This document shows, one piece after another, positions 1 to 6,164 of a stretch of DNA of 12,449 bases. The stretch spans positions 1 through 12,449 of the forward strand of contig CAYNGH010000096.1 in the NCBI GenBank assembly GCA_964396845.1. Direction: 5' to 3'. Each line of letters begins with the position of its first letter. Position 1 is the stretch's first letter. A program made the position numbers and the translations under genes. The DNA comes from CAYNGH01 sp964396845 (GTDB lineage Bacteria > Vulcanimicrobiota > JAJTBE01 > CAYNGH01). Below the pieces are notes generated by a model, which saw nothing but the letters and a program-made list of their open reading frames with translations, was not told where the DNA came from and searched no databases.

Positions 1-1
1 C

Positions 2-337
2 GAGGAAGGAGGAGTGCCCCGGGAGAATATTTACCTGGACCCCATCCTCATGCCCGTGGCCAATGCCCAGAAGGAAGTGGCGGACACACTCCAGCTGATG
101 GATCAGCTAACCATGCTCACCAGTCCGGCTCCCCACATAATAGTTGGACTCTCCAATCTTTCCCAGAGGGCCAGGTATCGCAGTCTTTTGAATCGAACCT
201 ATGTGACCATGGCCATGTCCCATGGTTTGGACTCCGCCATTGTGGATCCCCATGATGAAAAGCTGATGAAAGCCATAAAAACCGCCCAGGTGCTTCTGGA
301 TAATAAACTTTATGCCAGGAGTTACCTGAAAACATAA
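2..337 (+). CDS. acsE: 5-methyltetrahydrofolate:corrinoid/iron-sulfur protein methyltransferase, C-terminal part (AcsE-like, 5' end outside window)
   Basis: AcsE moves the methyl group of methyl-tetrahydrofolate to the cobalt of the corrinoid/iron-sulfur protein, joining the methyl branch of the Wood-Ljungdahl pathway to acetyl-CoA synthase in the cytoplasm. The frame is open from base 2, and the GTG at 14 is internal (Val), so the gene begins left of the window. The visible 111 residues fit the end of a pterin-binding TIM barrel (dihydropteroate synthase fold): IYLDP, then HIIVGLSNLSQ, then LLNRTYVTMAMSHGLDSAIVDP and a C-terminal helix. The Asp of LDP and the Asn of LSN are 39 residues apart, as are the pterin-contacting Asp160 and Asn199 I recall for the Moorella enzyme; that residue mapping is inference. 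It is probably the last gene of an acs operon, since a gene-free stretch with AT-rich promoter-like DNA follows. A related corrinoid methyltransferase of the same fold is the main alternative. Confidence 0.85.
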   Translation, partial: EEGGVPRENIYLDPILMPVANAQKEVADTLQLMDQLTMLTSPAPHIIVGLSNLSQRARYRSLLNRTYVTMAMSHGLDSAIVDPHDEKLMKAIKTAQVLLDNKLYARSYLKT

Positions 338-360
338 ATATGCCATGGAAGTTAAGATTT

Positions 361-392
361 GTTAAAAACCAGTGATGGCAGGACTGGTTAAC
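361..392. other. Hairpin and paired GTTAAC motif after acsE
   Basis: AACCAGT (367-373) and ACTGGTT (383-389) form a perfect 7-bp inverted repeat with a 9-nt loop. GTTAAC, itself a palindrome, ends the hairpin at 387-392 and recurs at 398-403. On the + strand the hairpin is followed by A-rich rather than T-rich DNA, so it is a poor terminator for acsE. Read on the - strand it is followed by TTTTT. It could stabilise the 3' end of the acs transcript or bind a regulator of the next gene; neither is shown. Confidence 0.3.
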
Positions 393-441
393 AAAAAGTT
401 AACAATTTATTAATATAATGTCAACAGTTTTCGCATATAAT
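388..441 (+). promoter_or_regulatory. AT-rich promoter region for the Thr-rich protein gene
   Basis: Two perfect TATAAT hexamers lie at 414-419 and 436-441, 48-75 bp before the start codon at 490. A TTAACA at 388-393 would be a -35 for the first but at a long 20-bp spacing; the second has no good -35. Placement of a promoter here is reasonable, the exact hexamers are not settled. Confidence 0.35.
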
Positions 442-489
442 TTAAGTAACAAAGCAGGATTCTTGCAATAATTACAGGAGGCGTACCAT

Positions 490-1836
490 ATGGACATGAT
501 TAATATCGGGCTTGGATTTGCAACCCAGAATTTTGAGATGCCCAATCTCAACTACGGCAACATGATGATGCCCCAGATGCCGGATATGATGCAATATGTA
601 ACCGGCGGGCTGGGAGCCTTGGAGAATATGGTTCCCGGCATCGGCACCCAGGCTTTTGATATACCGGAGATGCCCCCTTTCGAGTATTTCATGGATCTCC
701 AGAGCATGCAGGGACTGCAGACCAGGGAAAAGACCGAGTTTTCCGAGGCTTTCAAGGGAGAACTGCAGGCAAAGATCGACAAGGTATTTGATCACTTCCA
801 TTATCAATACGACAGCAATGGAAATCCTGTCATGGAAAACGGCAGGCCCAAACTTTTTGAAGGGCCCGAAGACCCCCAGAGCCGGGGCCAGAGAATCAAG
901 TATGAAAGCAATACCAGAGATCAGCTTCGCAGTCAGCAGAACGCCGAGCTTGATGCCATCAACACCGAATTGAAGCAGATTGTCAAGGAGATGCAGCAGA
1001 ACCCTGAAACCACCATGGATCCCACTGCCAACGAAGCCCGCCAGGCCCGTCTGAACGAGCTGGAAGCCCGGCAGAAAGCCCTGGAATCAACCCACGATCA
1101 GGAAGTCTTCAACAGGCTTTACGGTCATCTTCCCGACCCGGAAACTACTGTTTATTCCAGCAGGGATGTGGTGGTTACCGACCAGACCAATACCAATGTC
1201 ACAGAAACCAACAGTGTTGACAATAACACCACCACTACCACCACGGTTCAGGAAGGTACTGTAACAAACGAAGACGGCACCACGGTTACCACTGTAGTAA
1301 ATGATGACGGAAGCGTCACCACCACCACGGTCAACGCCGACGGCACCCAGACTGCGGTTACCGATGACGGCAACGGGACTATCACCACTACGGTGACCAA
1401 TCTCGACGGCACTTCCAATACCACCACCACAACTTCCGAGAGCACCACCGTAAACAATACCACCGTTGTTGACACCCACACCACCACAGTCATCGAACGT
1501 CAGGATGTTGCAGACATCAGCAATGCCAGGCCCCTGTCAAACTACATCGACAACAATTACAGTGAATACCGCCAGATGGAGGCAAGACACACCTCGGAGA
1601 GCAACAACAGCGAAGCGGGAAGGGCAATAGCAGAATACCAGGCGGCAATGGCCGACTTCACCCGCCGTCAGTATGAGATGATAAATTATGTTTCCCAGAA
1701 TCAGGATACTCTGTTCGACCCTTCAGCTTATTACGATGTAGGCAATCAGGTCACGGATCAGAACATATCCTTCGGCCTTGGGCAGTTTTACCAGACGGAT
1801 ACCTCCGGCGATATGACCCAGTATTACCAGTATTGA
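490..1836 (+). CDS. Hypothetical protein with Met-rich N-terminus, helical middle and Thr-rich DGT repeats (448 aa)
   Basis: I do not recognise this protein. The ATG at 490 has a strong AGGAGG site (477-482) 7 nt upstream, and a strong terminator follows the stop, so it is a real single-gene unit. Residues 1-75 are Met/Pro/Gly-rich (for example NMMMPQMPDMM near 24-34). Residues 80-215 are charged and Gln-rich with likely helix or coiled coil. Residues about 245-335 are a low-complexity block with repeats of about 11-12 residues around (D)DGT/S followed by a run of Thr and Val (EDGTTVTTVVN, DDGSVTTTTVN, ADGTQTAVTD, then two looser copies). Residues 340-448 are polar and end in an aromatic YYQY. 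No signal peptide, membrane segment or sortase motif is seen. The DGT/Thr repeats recall extended beta or adhesin stalks, yet there is no export signal. It may be a structural or scaffold protein; function unknown. Confidence 0.85.
   Translation: MDMINIGLGFATQNFEMPNLNYGNMMMPQMPDMMQYVTGGLGALENMVPGIGTQAFDIPEMPPFEYFMDLQSMQGLQTREKTEFSEAFKGELQAKIDKVFDHFHYQYDSNGNPVMENGRPKLFEGPEDPQSRGQRIKYESNTRDQLRSQQNAELDAINTELKQIVKEMQQNPETTMDPTANEARQARLNELEARQKALESTHDQEVFNRLYGHLPDPETTVYSSRDVVVTDQTNTNVTETNSVDNNTTTTTTVQEGTVTNEDGTTVTTVVNDDGSVTTTTVNADGTQTAVTDDGNGTITTTVTNLDGTSNTTTTTSESTTVNNTTVVDTHTTTVIERQDVADISNARPLSNYIDNNYSEYRQMEARHTSESNNSEAGRAIAEYQAAMADFTRRQYEMINYVSQNQDTLFDPSAYYDVGNQVTDQNISFGLGQFYQTDTSGDMTQYYQY
1231..1500 (+). 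repeat. Degenerate ACC-rich coding repeats
   Basis: This part of the 448-aa gene is dominated by ACC/ACG/ACT Thr codons and repeated GACGGC and ACCACCAC words, which encode the imperfect DGT-plus-Thr repeats. Such DNA is prone to slippage, so repeat number may vary between strains. Units are multiples of 3, so the frame would be kept. Confidence 0.6.
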
Positions 1837-1846
1837 TAAGCCGGTT

Positions 1847-1874
1847 AAAAAGGCGGTGCTCACCGCCTTTTTTT
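1847..1874 (+). terminator. Rho-independent terminator after the Thr-rich protein gene
   Basis: AGGCGGTG (1851-1858) pairs with CACCGCCT (1861-1868); in practice a 6-bp GC-rich stem with a small loop. It is preceded by an A-run and followed by seven T's. It lies 10 bp after the stop codon. The flanking A and T runs could make it work in both directions. Confidence 0.92.
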
Positions 1875-1899
1875 ATTTTATATACTTTAATGCCGGTTC

Positions 1900-2342
1900 A
1901 AGATGACGAAGTCCCTTGAACAAAAACCCCACTACTCTGAAGGTTATCCTCCCCAGGGCAGAAGCACCTGTGTTTATATCCTCTATTTTCCTTCAAGAGA
2001 ATCAGCATCGACCTTCAGGTTGAGATCAACAGGGATATGAGGCAGAATCCAGCTCCTTACCCGGCGCATCGGGATTACGCTATCAATCACCCTTGAGCGC
2101 CGAATCTTTTTGTCTGGTTTAAAAGGCATGACCGGTCATTTTCCGGGCAGTCCCTTTCTGAATGGGAACCTGGGGATGTTGTCTTCTGGAGCCTTACCGG
2201 GGATGACGTTGCGGATCGCTGCGGGATTATCTCGGACAAGAAGAATCCTGACAGCCGGCCTCTGGTTGTCAATCAGTTTCCGCCGATCTGCAGAGAAGAG
2301 GAAGTTTTGAACTGCTGGCAAATATTGAGTTATTTCTGGTAG
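1900..2342 (+). pseudogene. DUF1287-family protein, degraded (truncated, frameshifted, in-frame stop)
   Basis: Translation in two frames recovers the DUF1287 core. Frame 1 (from about 1900) reads KSLEQKPHYSEGYPPQGRST then CVYILYF. Near 1987-1992 the frame changes to FKRISIDLQVEINRDMRQNP, AYPAHRDYAINHP, then a TGA at 2094-2096. It continues APNLFVWFKRH, WEPGDVVFWSL, GIISDKKNPDSRPLVVNQ and EEEVLNCWQILSYFW to a TAG at 2340-2342. Family members that I recall show the same order: a YPPxGRG/CTDVIWRAFK segment, an IDHRRVPNL segment, WxPGDIVxW, and HIGIVSDRRxxxGRPLVIHN. The TGA falls where the family has a basic residue, so CGA to TGA is likely. The N-terminal signal and first part are missing; the sequence starts just after the preceding terminator. 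DUF1287 proteins are small, often exported proteins of unclear role, possibly cell-wall related. The His of the HIG motif is Arg/Cys here, also fitting decay. Confidence 0.75.
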
Positions 2343-2380
2343 CCTCGAGAATAGATTGAATCTTTTCCCGATGAGTTAGA

Positions 2381-2389
2381 TGATATACT
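2381..2389 (+). promoter_or_regulatory. Possible extended -10 promoter element for the gamma-glutamylcyclotransferase-like gene
   Basis: TGaTATACT at 2381-2389 is an extended -10 form. The nearest TTGAAT (2356-2361) is 22 bp upstream, too far for a standard -35. Initiation here would give a 5' leader of about 45 nt before the start at 2441. Confidence 0.3.
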
Positions 2390-2440
2390 ACCCCTCGTTA
2401 TTCAGTTGGGAAGTTGAAATAATTAATAAGGGGCGAAGTG

Positions 2441-3049
2441 ATGCAAGCAAGTAAAGAGTTTACAAACAGACACTTAAGTGAAGATGAGGATAACAATCTT
2501 TACTTCGCTTACGGTTCAAATCTCAACAAAAAAGACCTGAAAGATTGGGCTCGAATAAATAATAAAGATTATCCCCTGAAAGATAAGGTTTCCCTTGCCT
2601 ATCTCCCGGACAATCGGCTCATATTTAATCATTATTCTACAAGCAGAAAAGGCGGAGCACTGAACATCGTAGAATCTCCGGAAGATAAAGTGCATGGGGT
2701 GCTTTTTGAAGTAAAAGGAGAGGAGGGCTGGGAGTCCCTGGACAAGAAAGAAGGTCATCCTTATGCCTATGAAAGAACAAAAGTCAAGGTGTTTTATGGG
2801 CAGGGGGATAAACCAGTCACTGCAATAACTTATGTGAAAAAGAATAAAATGGATGATCTTCATGGGCCCAAATGTAGTTACATAAAAGTTCTCTTGAAAG
2901 GCTACAAAAACCATGGGCTGAATGTTGGTCCGGTCAAAAAGGCCATAAAGGCCATAGCAGAAGCAAAAGCAAAAGAGCAAAAGCAAAAGAGCAGAAGCAA
3001 AAGAGCAGAAGCAAAAGAAGCTTCAGAACAGCTGAACATAAATATTTGA
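2441..3049 (+). CDS. Gamma-glutamylcyclotransferase (AIG2-like) family protein
   Basis: The product (202 aa) carries the hallmarks of the gamma-glutamylcyclotransferase fold: the substrate-binding AYGSNL loop (residues 23-28), GGALNIVESPEDKVHGVLFE (72-91), and the acidic catalytic position in DKKEGHPY (Glu104). Known members cyclise gamma-glutamyl-amino acids or gamma-glutamylamines to 5-oxoproline; the substrate here is unknown. An ATG at 2441 is preferred over the abutting GTG at 2438 because AAGGGG (2429-2434) is then 6 nt upstream. The core ends near residue 165. The last 35 residues are a Lys/Ala/Glu/Arg/Ser-rich tail coded by a 14-bp tandem repeat and unlike the family, so this tail is probably recent or unstructured. 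It stands alone between a pseudogene and the ABC-F unit. Confidence 0.85.
   Translation: MQASKEFTNRHLSEDEDNNLYFAYGSNLNKKDLKDWARINNKDYPLKDKVSLAYLPDNRLIFNHYSTSRKGGALNIVESPEDKVHGVLFEVKGEEGWESLDKKEGHPYAYERTKVKVFYGQGDKPVTAITYVKKNKMDDLHGPKCSYIKVLLKGYKNHGLNVGPVKKAIKAIAEAKAKEQKQKSRSKRAEAKEASEQLNINI
2956..3020 (+). repeat. 14-bp tandem repeat inside the 3' end of the cyclotransferase gene
   Basis: Units CAAAAGAGCARAAG start at 2970, 2984 and 2998, with partial copies before (2956-2969) and after (3012-3020). The unit is not a multiple of 3, so successive copies are read in different frames (giving KAKEQKQK, then SRSKRAE). A gain or loss of one unit would change the C-terminus and the stop codon used. 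Confidence 0.85.
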
Positions 3050-3072
3050 CAAAATTATTTTGTTTTATCTTT
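3049..3072 (+). terminator. Weak A/T hairpin at the stop codon of the cyclotransferase gene
   Basis: ACAAAA (3049-3054), a TTA loop, TTTTGT (3058-3063), then a T-rich stretch. The 6-bp stem has a single G-C pair, so termination would be weak. It overlaps the stop codon. Confidence 0.3.
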
Positions 3073-3108
3073 GGATCCATCACTGTCGCTTGTGTTCTTC
3101 TCTATTGC

Positions 3109-3137
3109 TTGCAAAAAGAGTTTTGATGTTGTATAAT
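3109..3137 (+). promoter_or_regulatory. Promoter of the ABC-F gene
   Basis: TTGCAA (3109-3114), a 17-bp spacer, and TATAAT (3132-3137) form a good vegetative (sigma-A type) promoter. Transcription would start near 3144 and give a leader of about 190 nt before the ABC-F start codon. Confidence 0.65.
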
Positions 3138-3176
3138 CATATTGCCCAGGATAAGAAATGGCGGTTTGACACGGGA

Positions 3177-3194
3177 ATGAAAAAGAACAATTAA
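3177..3194 (+). CDS. Possible leader micro-ORF (MKKNN)
   Basis: ATG at 3177 followed by four codons (Lys Lys Asn Asn) and TAA at 3192-3194. The stop directly touches the first arm of the leader hairpin (3193 on). A ribosome held on it would cover that arm, the arrangement used in antibiotic-sensing leaders. ACGGGA just upstream is a poor and too close Shine-Dalgarno. A still shorter ATG GCG GTT TGA lies at 3158-3169. Translation of either is unproven. Confidence 0.25.
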   Translation: MKKNN

Positions 3195-3256
3195 AACAGT
3201 GCCGTAGATACTCTCGAAAGAGTGTAGTTATGTGTCGGTGCTGTTTTTGTTTTTTC
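3193..3256 (+). terminator. Leader terminator/attenuator upstream of the ABC-F gene
   Basis: AACAGTGCCG (3195-3204) pairs with CGGTGCTGTT (3236-3245) over 10 bp with two G-U wobbles, extendable by A-U pairs at the base. It is followed at once by TTTTTGTTTTTT. Inside the loop sits a second hairpin, ACTCT-CGAA-AGAGT (3210-3223). The structure lies about 50 nt into the transcript and about 75 nt before the ABC-F start, so it would stop most transcription unless disrupted. Leaders of this kind control antibiotic-resistance ABC-F genes such as vmlR and msr-type genes. No competing antiterminator stem was worked out by eye. Confidence 0.75.
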
Positions 3257-3331
3257 TCCCGTTTTTTATTTCGGCCCGGCATCCATTCTATCCCGGGCAA
3301 CCCAGGCCGGAACCTCTGGAGGAGGTTGAAT

Positions 3332-4891
3332 ATGAGTAAAGTTTCAATAAAAATCAACAAGCTGACCAAATCCTTCGGCGCCAGAACAATTCTGGACAAG
3401 GTGAGCCTGGATCTTCCCTTCAACAGTCGCATTGCCCTGACAGGGCTTAACGGTTGCGGAAAGTCAACCTTTTTGAAGATTCTGGCGGGGCTGGAACCCT
3501 CTGACGGAGGCAAAGTCCAGTTGATTTCCCGAGGATCTGTGGGGTATCTGCCCCAGATGATTCCTGGAGGTGAAGTTTCCCTGGAAGAGTTTCTAAGCAA
3601 TTCCGCAGGCCGGGGCGGAGCCTTGTCCCCCTGGGAAGCTGAAAAAGCCGTCGAGGAAACCCTGAATCAGGTGGGTTTGGAGCAGATGGATCGGGCTTGT
3701 TCCATAGGACTTCTTTCCGGCGGTCAGAAAACCCGGGCCTATCTGGGGAGGCTTGTGCTGGAAAAACACAGCTTCCTGCTGTTGGACGAACCCACCAATT
3801 ATCTGGATTTCCAGGGGCTGGCCTGGCTGGAGGAGTTCTTATCTCAACTGGATGCGGGCATCCTGATGGTGTCCCATGATCGTTATTTTCTGGACAAAAT
3901 GGTCAACCGGGTAATTCACCTTGAAGAAGGCCATCTGGAGGAATTTGCCGGGAATTACACTGATTACCGTCTTCAGAAAGAAAAGCAGAAAAAGAGCCAA
4001 TGGCATCAATTCAAGGCTCAGAAGCGGGAGATTCGCCGGATGGAGGCTTTTGTCCGACGGGAAAAGGCTATCCAGGTGAAGATTGATAATTCAACGGTGA
4101 ACGATTTTGCCCGTTCCCGGGCCAAACGTCATGCCACCAAGGCCAAGGCAATGGAGAGGCGTATCGAAAGGATGGAGAAGGTTGAAGCCCCACGGCGCGA
4201 TTATCTGGCCCGGGTGCAGTTTCAGGGCAGGGCTGAATCCCGGGTGGTAGCCCGGGCCGAGGATTTGTCCATGGGCTTTGGCGACAGGGTTCTATACAGG
4301 GATGTGAGCTTTCATGTGGGGGCCGGCGAAAAGGTGGGAATTATCGGACCCAACGGTTCAGGCAAAACCACCCTTCTCAACCTGCTCAGGGGGAAGCTGA
4401 AACCGTTGTCGGGCAGTGCCTTTCTGCTGTCGGAGCATCAGGTGGGTTATTTCTCTCAGGTATTCGAAGAACTGAAGGAAAAAGAACCTGTGCTGGATCA
4501 GGTGATGGAGAGAACAGGGCTGGATATGCATCAGGCCCGGCAGCTTCTGGCATCCTTTCTCTTTTTTGGAAACGATGTGTTCAGGCCGGTGGAGGTGTTG
4601 TCGGTGGGAGAAAGGAGCCGGGTCAGTCTGGCGTGCATCTGCGCCGGGAATCACCAGATGCTGATTCTGGACGAGCCCACAAACCACCTGGATGTTGATA
4701 CCACTGAGATTCTGGAGAAGGCTCTTATAAACTTTTCCGGGGCGGTGCTTATTGTAACCCACGACCGTTTTCTGCTGGATCAGCTGGCTCAACGGCTTCT
4801 GGTCATTGAAGATAATGCGGTTAACTCATATCCGGGCGCATATTCTTATTATCAAGAAAAGAGGATTTCAGCTTTGCGCTTGAGTTCATAA
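3332..4891 (+). CDS. ABC-F family ATPase (ribosome-associated; possible antibiotic resistance type)
   Basis: A soluble tandem-ATPase protein (519 aa) with no membrane segments. NBD1 has Walker A GLNGCGKST (38-46), signature LSGGQ (128-132), Walker B LLLDEPTN (149-156, Glu153) and switch His182. NBD2 has Walker A GPNGSGKTT (339-347), degenerate signature LSVGE (423-427), Walker B LILDEPTN (444-451, Glu448) and His477. The charged linker between them (about 212-305, rich in Lys/Arg) is the P-site tRNA interaction motif region. ABC-F proteins bind the ribosomal E site and act on stalled or drug-bound ribosomes. The ATG at 3332 has GGAGGAGG (3318-3325) upstream; the in-frame ATG at 3230 lies inside the leader hairpin and would add a Cys/Phe-rich extension not typical of the family. 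The attenuator-like leader favours an inducible resistance factor over a housekeeping EttA/Uup-type role, but the subfamily cannot be fixed by eye. Confidence 0.92.
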   Translation: MSKVSIKINKLTKSFGARTILDKVSLDLPFNSRIALTGLNGCGKSTFLKILAGLEPSDGGKVQLISRGSVGYLPQMIPGGEVSLEEFLSNSAGRGGALSPWEAEKAVEETLNQVGLEQMDRACSIGLLSGGQKTRAYLGRLVLEKHSFLLLDEPTNYLDFQGLAWLEEFLSQLDAGILMVSHDRYFLDKMVNRVIHLEEGHLEEFAGNYTDYRLQKEKQKKSQWHQFKAQKREIRRMEAFVRREKAIQVKIDNSTVNDFARSRAKRHATKAKAMERRIERMEKVEAPRRDYLARVQFQGRAESRVVARAEDLSMGFGDRVLYRDVSFHVGAGEKVGIIGPNGSGKTTLLNLLRGKLKPLSGSAFLLSEHQVGYFSQVFEELKEKEPVLDQVMERTGLDMHQARQLLASFLFFGNDVFRPVEVLSVGERSRVSLACICAGNHQMLILDEPTNHLDVDTTEILEKALINFSGAVLIVTHDRFLLDQLAQRLLVIEDNAVNSYPGAYSYYQEKRISALRLSS

Positions 4892-4915
4892 TTTTTGCTA
4901 CTCAAGTGAGTTTTT
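4877..4915 (+). terminator. Terminator of the ABC-F gene, overlapping its stop codon
   Basis: CGCTTGAGT (4877-4885) pairs with ACTCAAGTG (4900-4908), 9 bp with one G-U, with a 14-nt loop containing the TAA stop (4889-4891). TTTTT follows at 4911-4915. The long loop and short T-run make it moderate. Confidence 0.5.
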
Positions 4916-5400
4916 GCAAGGGAGGGAATCCTTAAATGAAAGGGGAGCACGTCAAAAATATTCCATCACTTGGGGTGCGGGCTATTATAACCCGGCAGAA
5001 TTGGCCATTATCACCTGCAAGAACCCCCTGCAGACTCCCACCATAAACCAGCATAAGGCCCATGACGGGCTTTGAGGAGGCCGAGATGCCTTTTAATCGG
5101 ACGCTTTTCAGGGGCATTTTGGGGATTAATGTTTGTTGACAATACACCGACCTTTGACTTTCTCCTTGGTGCAAGGGTAAATGGGTTACCTGCATTAACA
5201 GCAGAGTGGTTTGAAGTGACCAAGCCCGCCTGGGTCCGAGGATGTGGGCTGGAAGGGAACCCAAATCAGGACTCAATTAAAAAGGGAGGAGGAATTGACT
5301 ATAAACACAGACGGGGAAACCACCATCCGGCCCTATCTTTGCCGACCTAACCCTGGTGCATTAATCAGGGATGAAATTGGCCATACAGGAATGGGTCATT
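4916..5400. other. Gene-free stretch, possible gene remnant
   Basis: No convincing gene. The DNA is coding-like in composition. A + frame from about 5130 reads VDNTPTFDFLLGARVNG then LPALTAEWFEVTKPAWVRG, which looks protein-like, but I cannot place it in a family and it has no supported start. A GGGAGGAGG at 5284-5292 precedes only short open frames (a TTG-initiated 35-codon frame ends near 5401). This may be debris of a lost gene or a dispersed non-coding repeat. Confidence 0.4.
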
Positions 5401-5407
5401 AAGTTAA

Positions 5408-5597
5408 CAGGGAAAAAACAGGGAAATATTGCAATTTTGGCCATTATTGCCGGATAAGTGAGTTTTAGTCATCACTGATAACTATCATGAGGACTGGGAT
5501 TTCAAGAGCGACCTTGTCCTGTAACATCCCAATTCCCTGAAAACTTAACAGGGAATTTTTTTGACTTTACAGGGAAAAATTTCTCGGTATCAGGGAA
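5408..5597. repeat. Cluster of six CAGGGAA elements
   Basis: CAGGGAA occurs at 5408-5414, 5419-5425, 5549-5555, 5570-5576 and 5591-5597, and inverted (TTCCCTG) at 5533-5539. Several are preceded by TTAA or TTA and followed by A-runs. Six copies of a 7-mer in 190 bp is well above chance. The spacing is irregular, so this is not a CRISPR-type array. It could be a dispersed intergenic repeat or a set of protein-binding sites. Confidence 0.5.
5531..5562 (+). terminator. Perfect inverted repeat with T-run (terminator-like)
   Basis: AATTCCCTG (5531-5539) and CAGGGAATT (5549-5557) form a perfect 9-bp stem with a 9-nt loop, followed by T's to 5562. It has terminator form, yet no recognised gene ends upstream. 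Its arms are two of the CAGGGAA elements, so it may instead be part of that repeat family. Confidence 0.45.
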
Positions 5598-5599
5598 TT

Positions 5600-6104
5600 A
5601 AATGTAAATTTTGAAGTTCCTCTTCTGCCTGGAGGGATACGAGCCGATGATGATTCAAGCCCTCTGACAAAGAAGTCGCAGGGCTCTGAGTTCCCGTCGT
5701 TGCAACATCCAAGCTGGCTCTTCAGATTGAGGACAGCTGTTTCCAGAAGGACCCAACAACCATCTGCCGGGGAAACAGAATACAACAGTTGGAGGGTGAA
5801 ATAATCCCACAGGTTACGGTTCATTATGTGTGAATAGCAAAAAAATGGTCAAAGTAATATAAACAAGCATAAAGATTTATATAGTCATAAATAGTTTTAA
5901 AAAACACTAAAATATTAAGGTTTGTCAGCCAAGATGATTAATAACATTTTTGGAATATGTAAAAATACTTATTAGACCCCAAAAGAAGAAAACACATACA
6001 TTGGTGAAATTTTTATAAGTTAAAAATAAAAATTAATACCGCCCGGAGGATTTCCCATCGACTTTACAACTTTACCTTTCAAGATGCAAGGCTCACAAAA
6101 CACA
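5600..6104. other. Gene-free stretch, becoming strongly AT-rich
   Basis: No gene is supported on either strand. From 5600 to 5825 a + frame is open for some 55 codons (for example near SLQHPSWLFRLRTAVSRRTQ) but lacks a start and a known family. From about 5830 to 6045 the DNA is very AT-rich with no hairpin or reading frame of note; such a change often marks the edge of acquired DNA. Confidence 0.4.
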
Positions 6105-6134
6105 TTGACCTGACAAGCCATATGGGGATAAAAT
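6105..6134 (+). promoter_or_regulatory. Promoter before the small lipoprotein and RecQ-PRTase/DprA genes
   Basis: TTGACC (6105-6110), an 18-bp spacer and TAAAAT (6129-6134) match the vegetative consensus well. The start site would be near 6141, about 24 nt before the lipoprotein ATG. No terminator is visible between the lipoprotein and the helicase gene, so this promoter may drive all three. Confidence 0.5.
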
Positions 6135-6164
6135 TGTCCTGACACAAAGATGGGGGTTATCTTG

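Noticed and set aside
14..337. GTG at 14 as the true start of the first gene
   Set aside because: The frame is open to base 2, and the residues before it (EEGG) join smoothly to a conserved AcsE segment, so the gene starts outside the window and this GTG codes an internal Val.
1087..1493. Open frames on the - strand across the Thr-rich gene (Val/Ser-rich products)
   Set aside because: These are shadows of ACC/ACG Thr codons (GGT/CGT on the other strand) and have no start signals.
2110..2310. 66-codon + frame in the DUF1287 pseudogene
   Set aside because: It is in a different frame from the recognised DUF1287 remnant and shows no family features or ribosome binding site.
3230..3331. N-terminal extension of the ABC-F protein from ATG 3230
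   Set aside because: The codons are in frame but lie in the leader hairpin and T-run, give an unusual Cys/Phe-rich segment, and lack a ribosome binding site; ATG 3332 has a strong GGAGGAGG.
4932..5276. 114-codon - strand frame right of the ABC-F gene
   Set aside because: Low-complexity Leu/Ser/Pro composition, no recognised motif and no ribosome binding site.
5408..5597. CRISPR array made of the CAGGGAA repeats
   Set aside because: The units are only 7 bp, irregularly spaced and in both orientations.
5567..5824. 85-codon open frame on the - strand
   Set aside because: No ribosome binding site, no recognisable family, and it overlaps the CAGGGAA repeat cluster; treated as chance.
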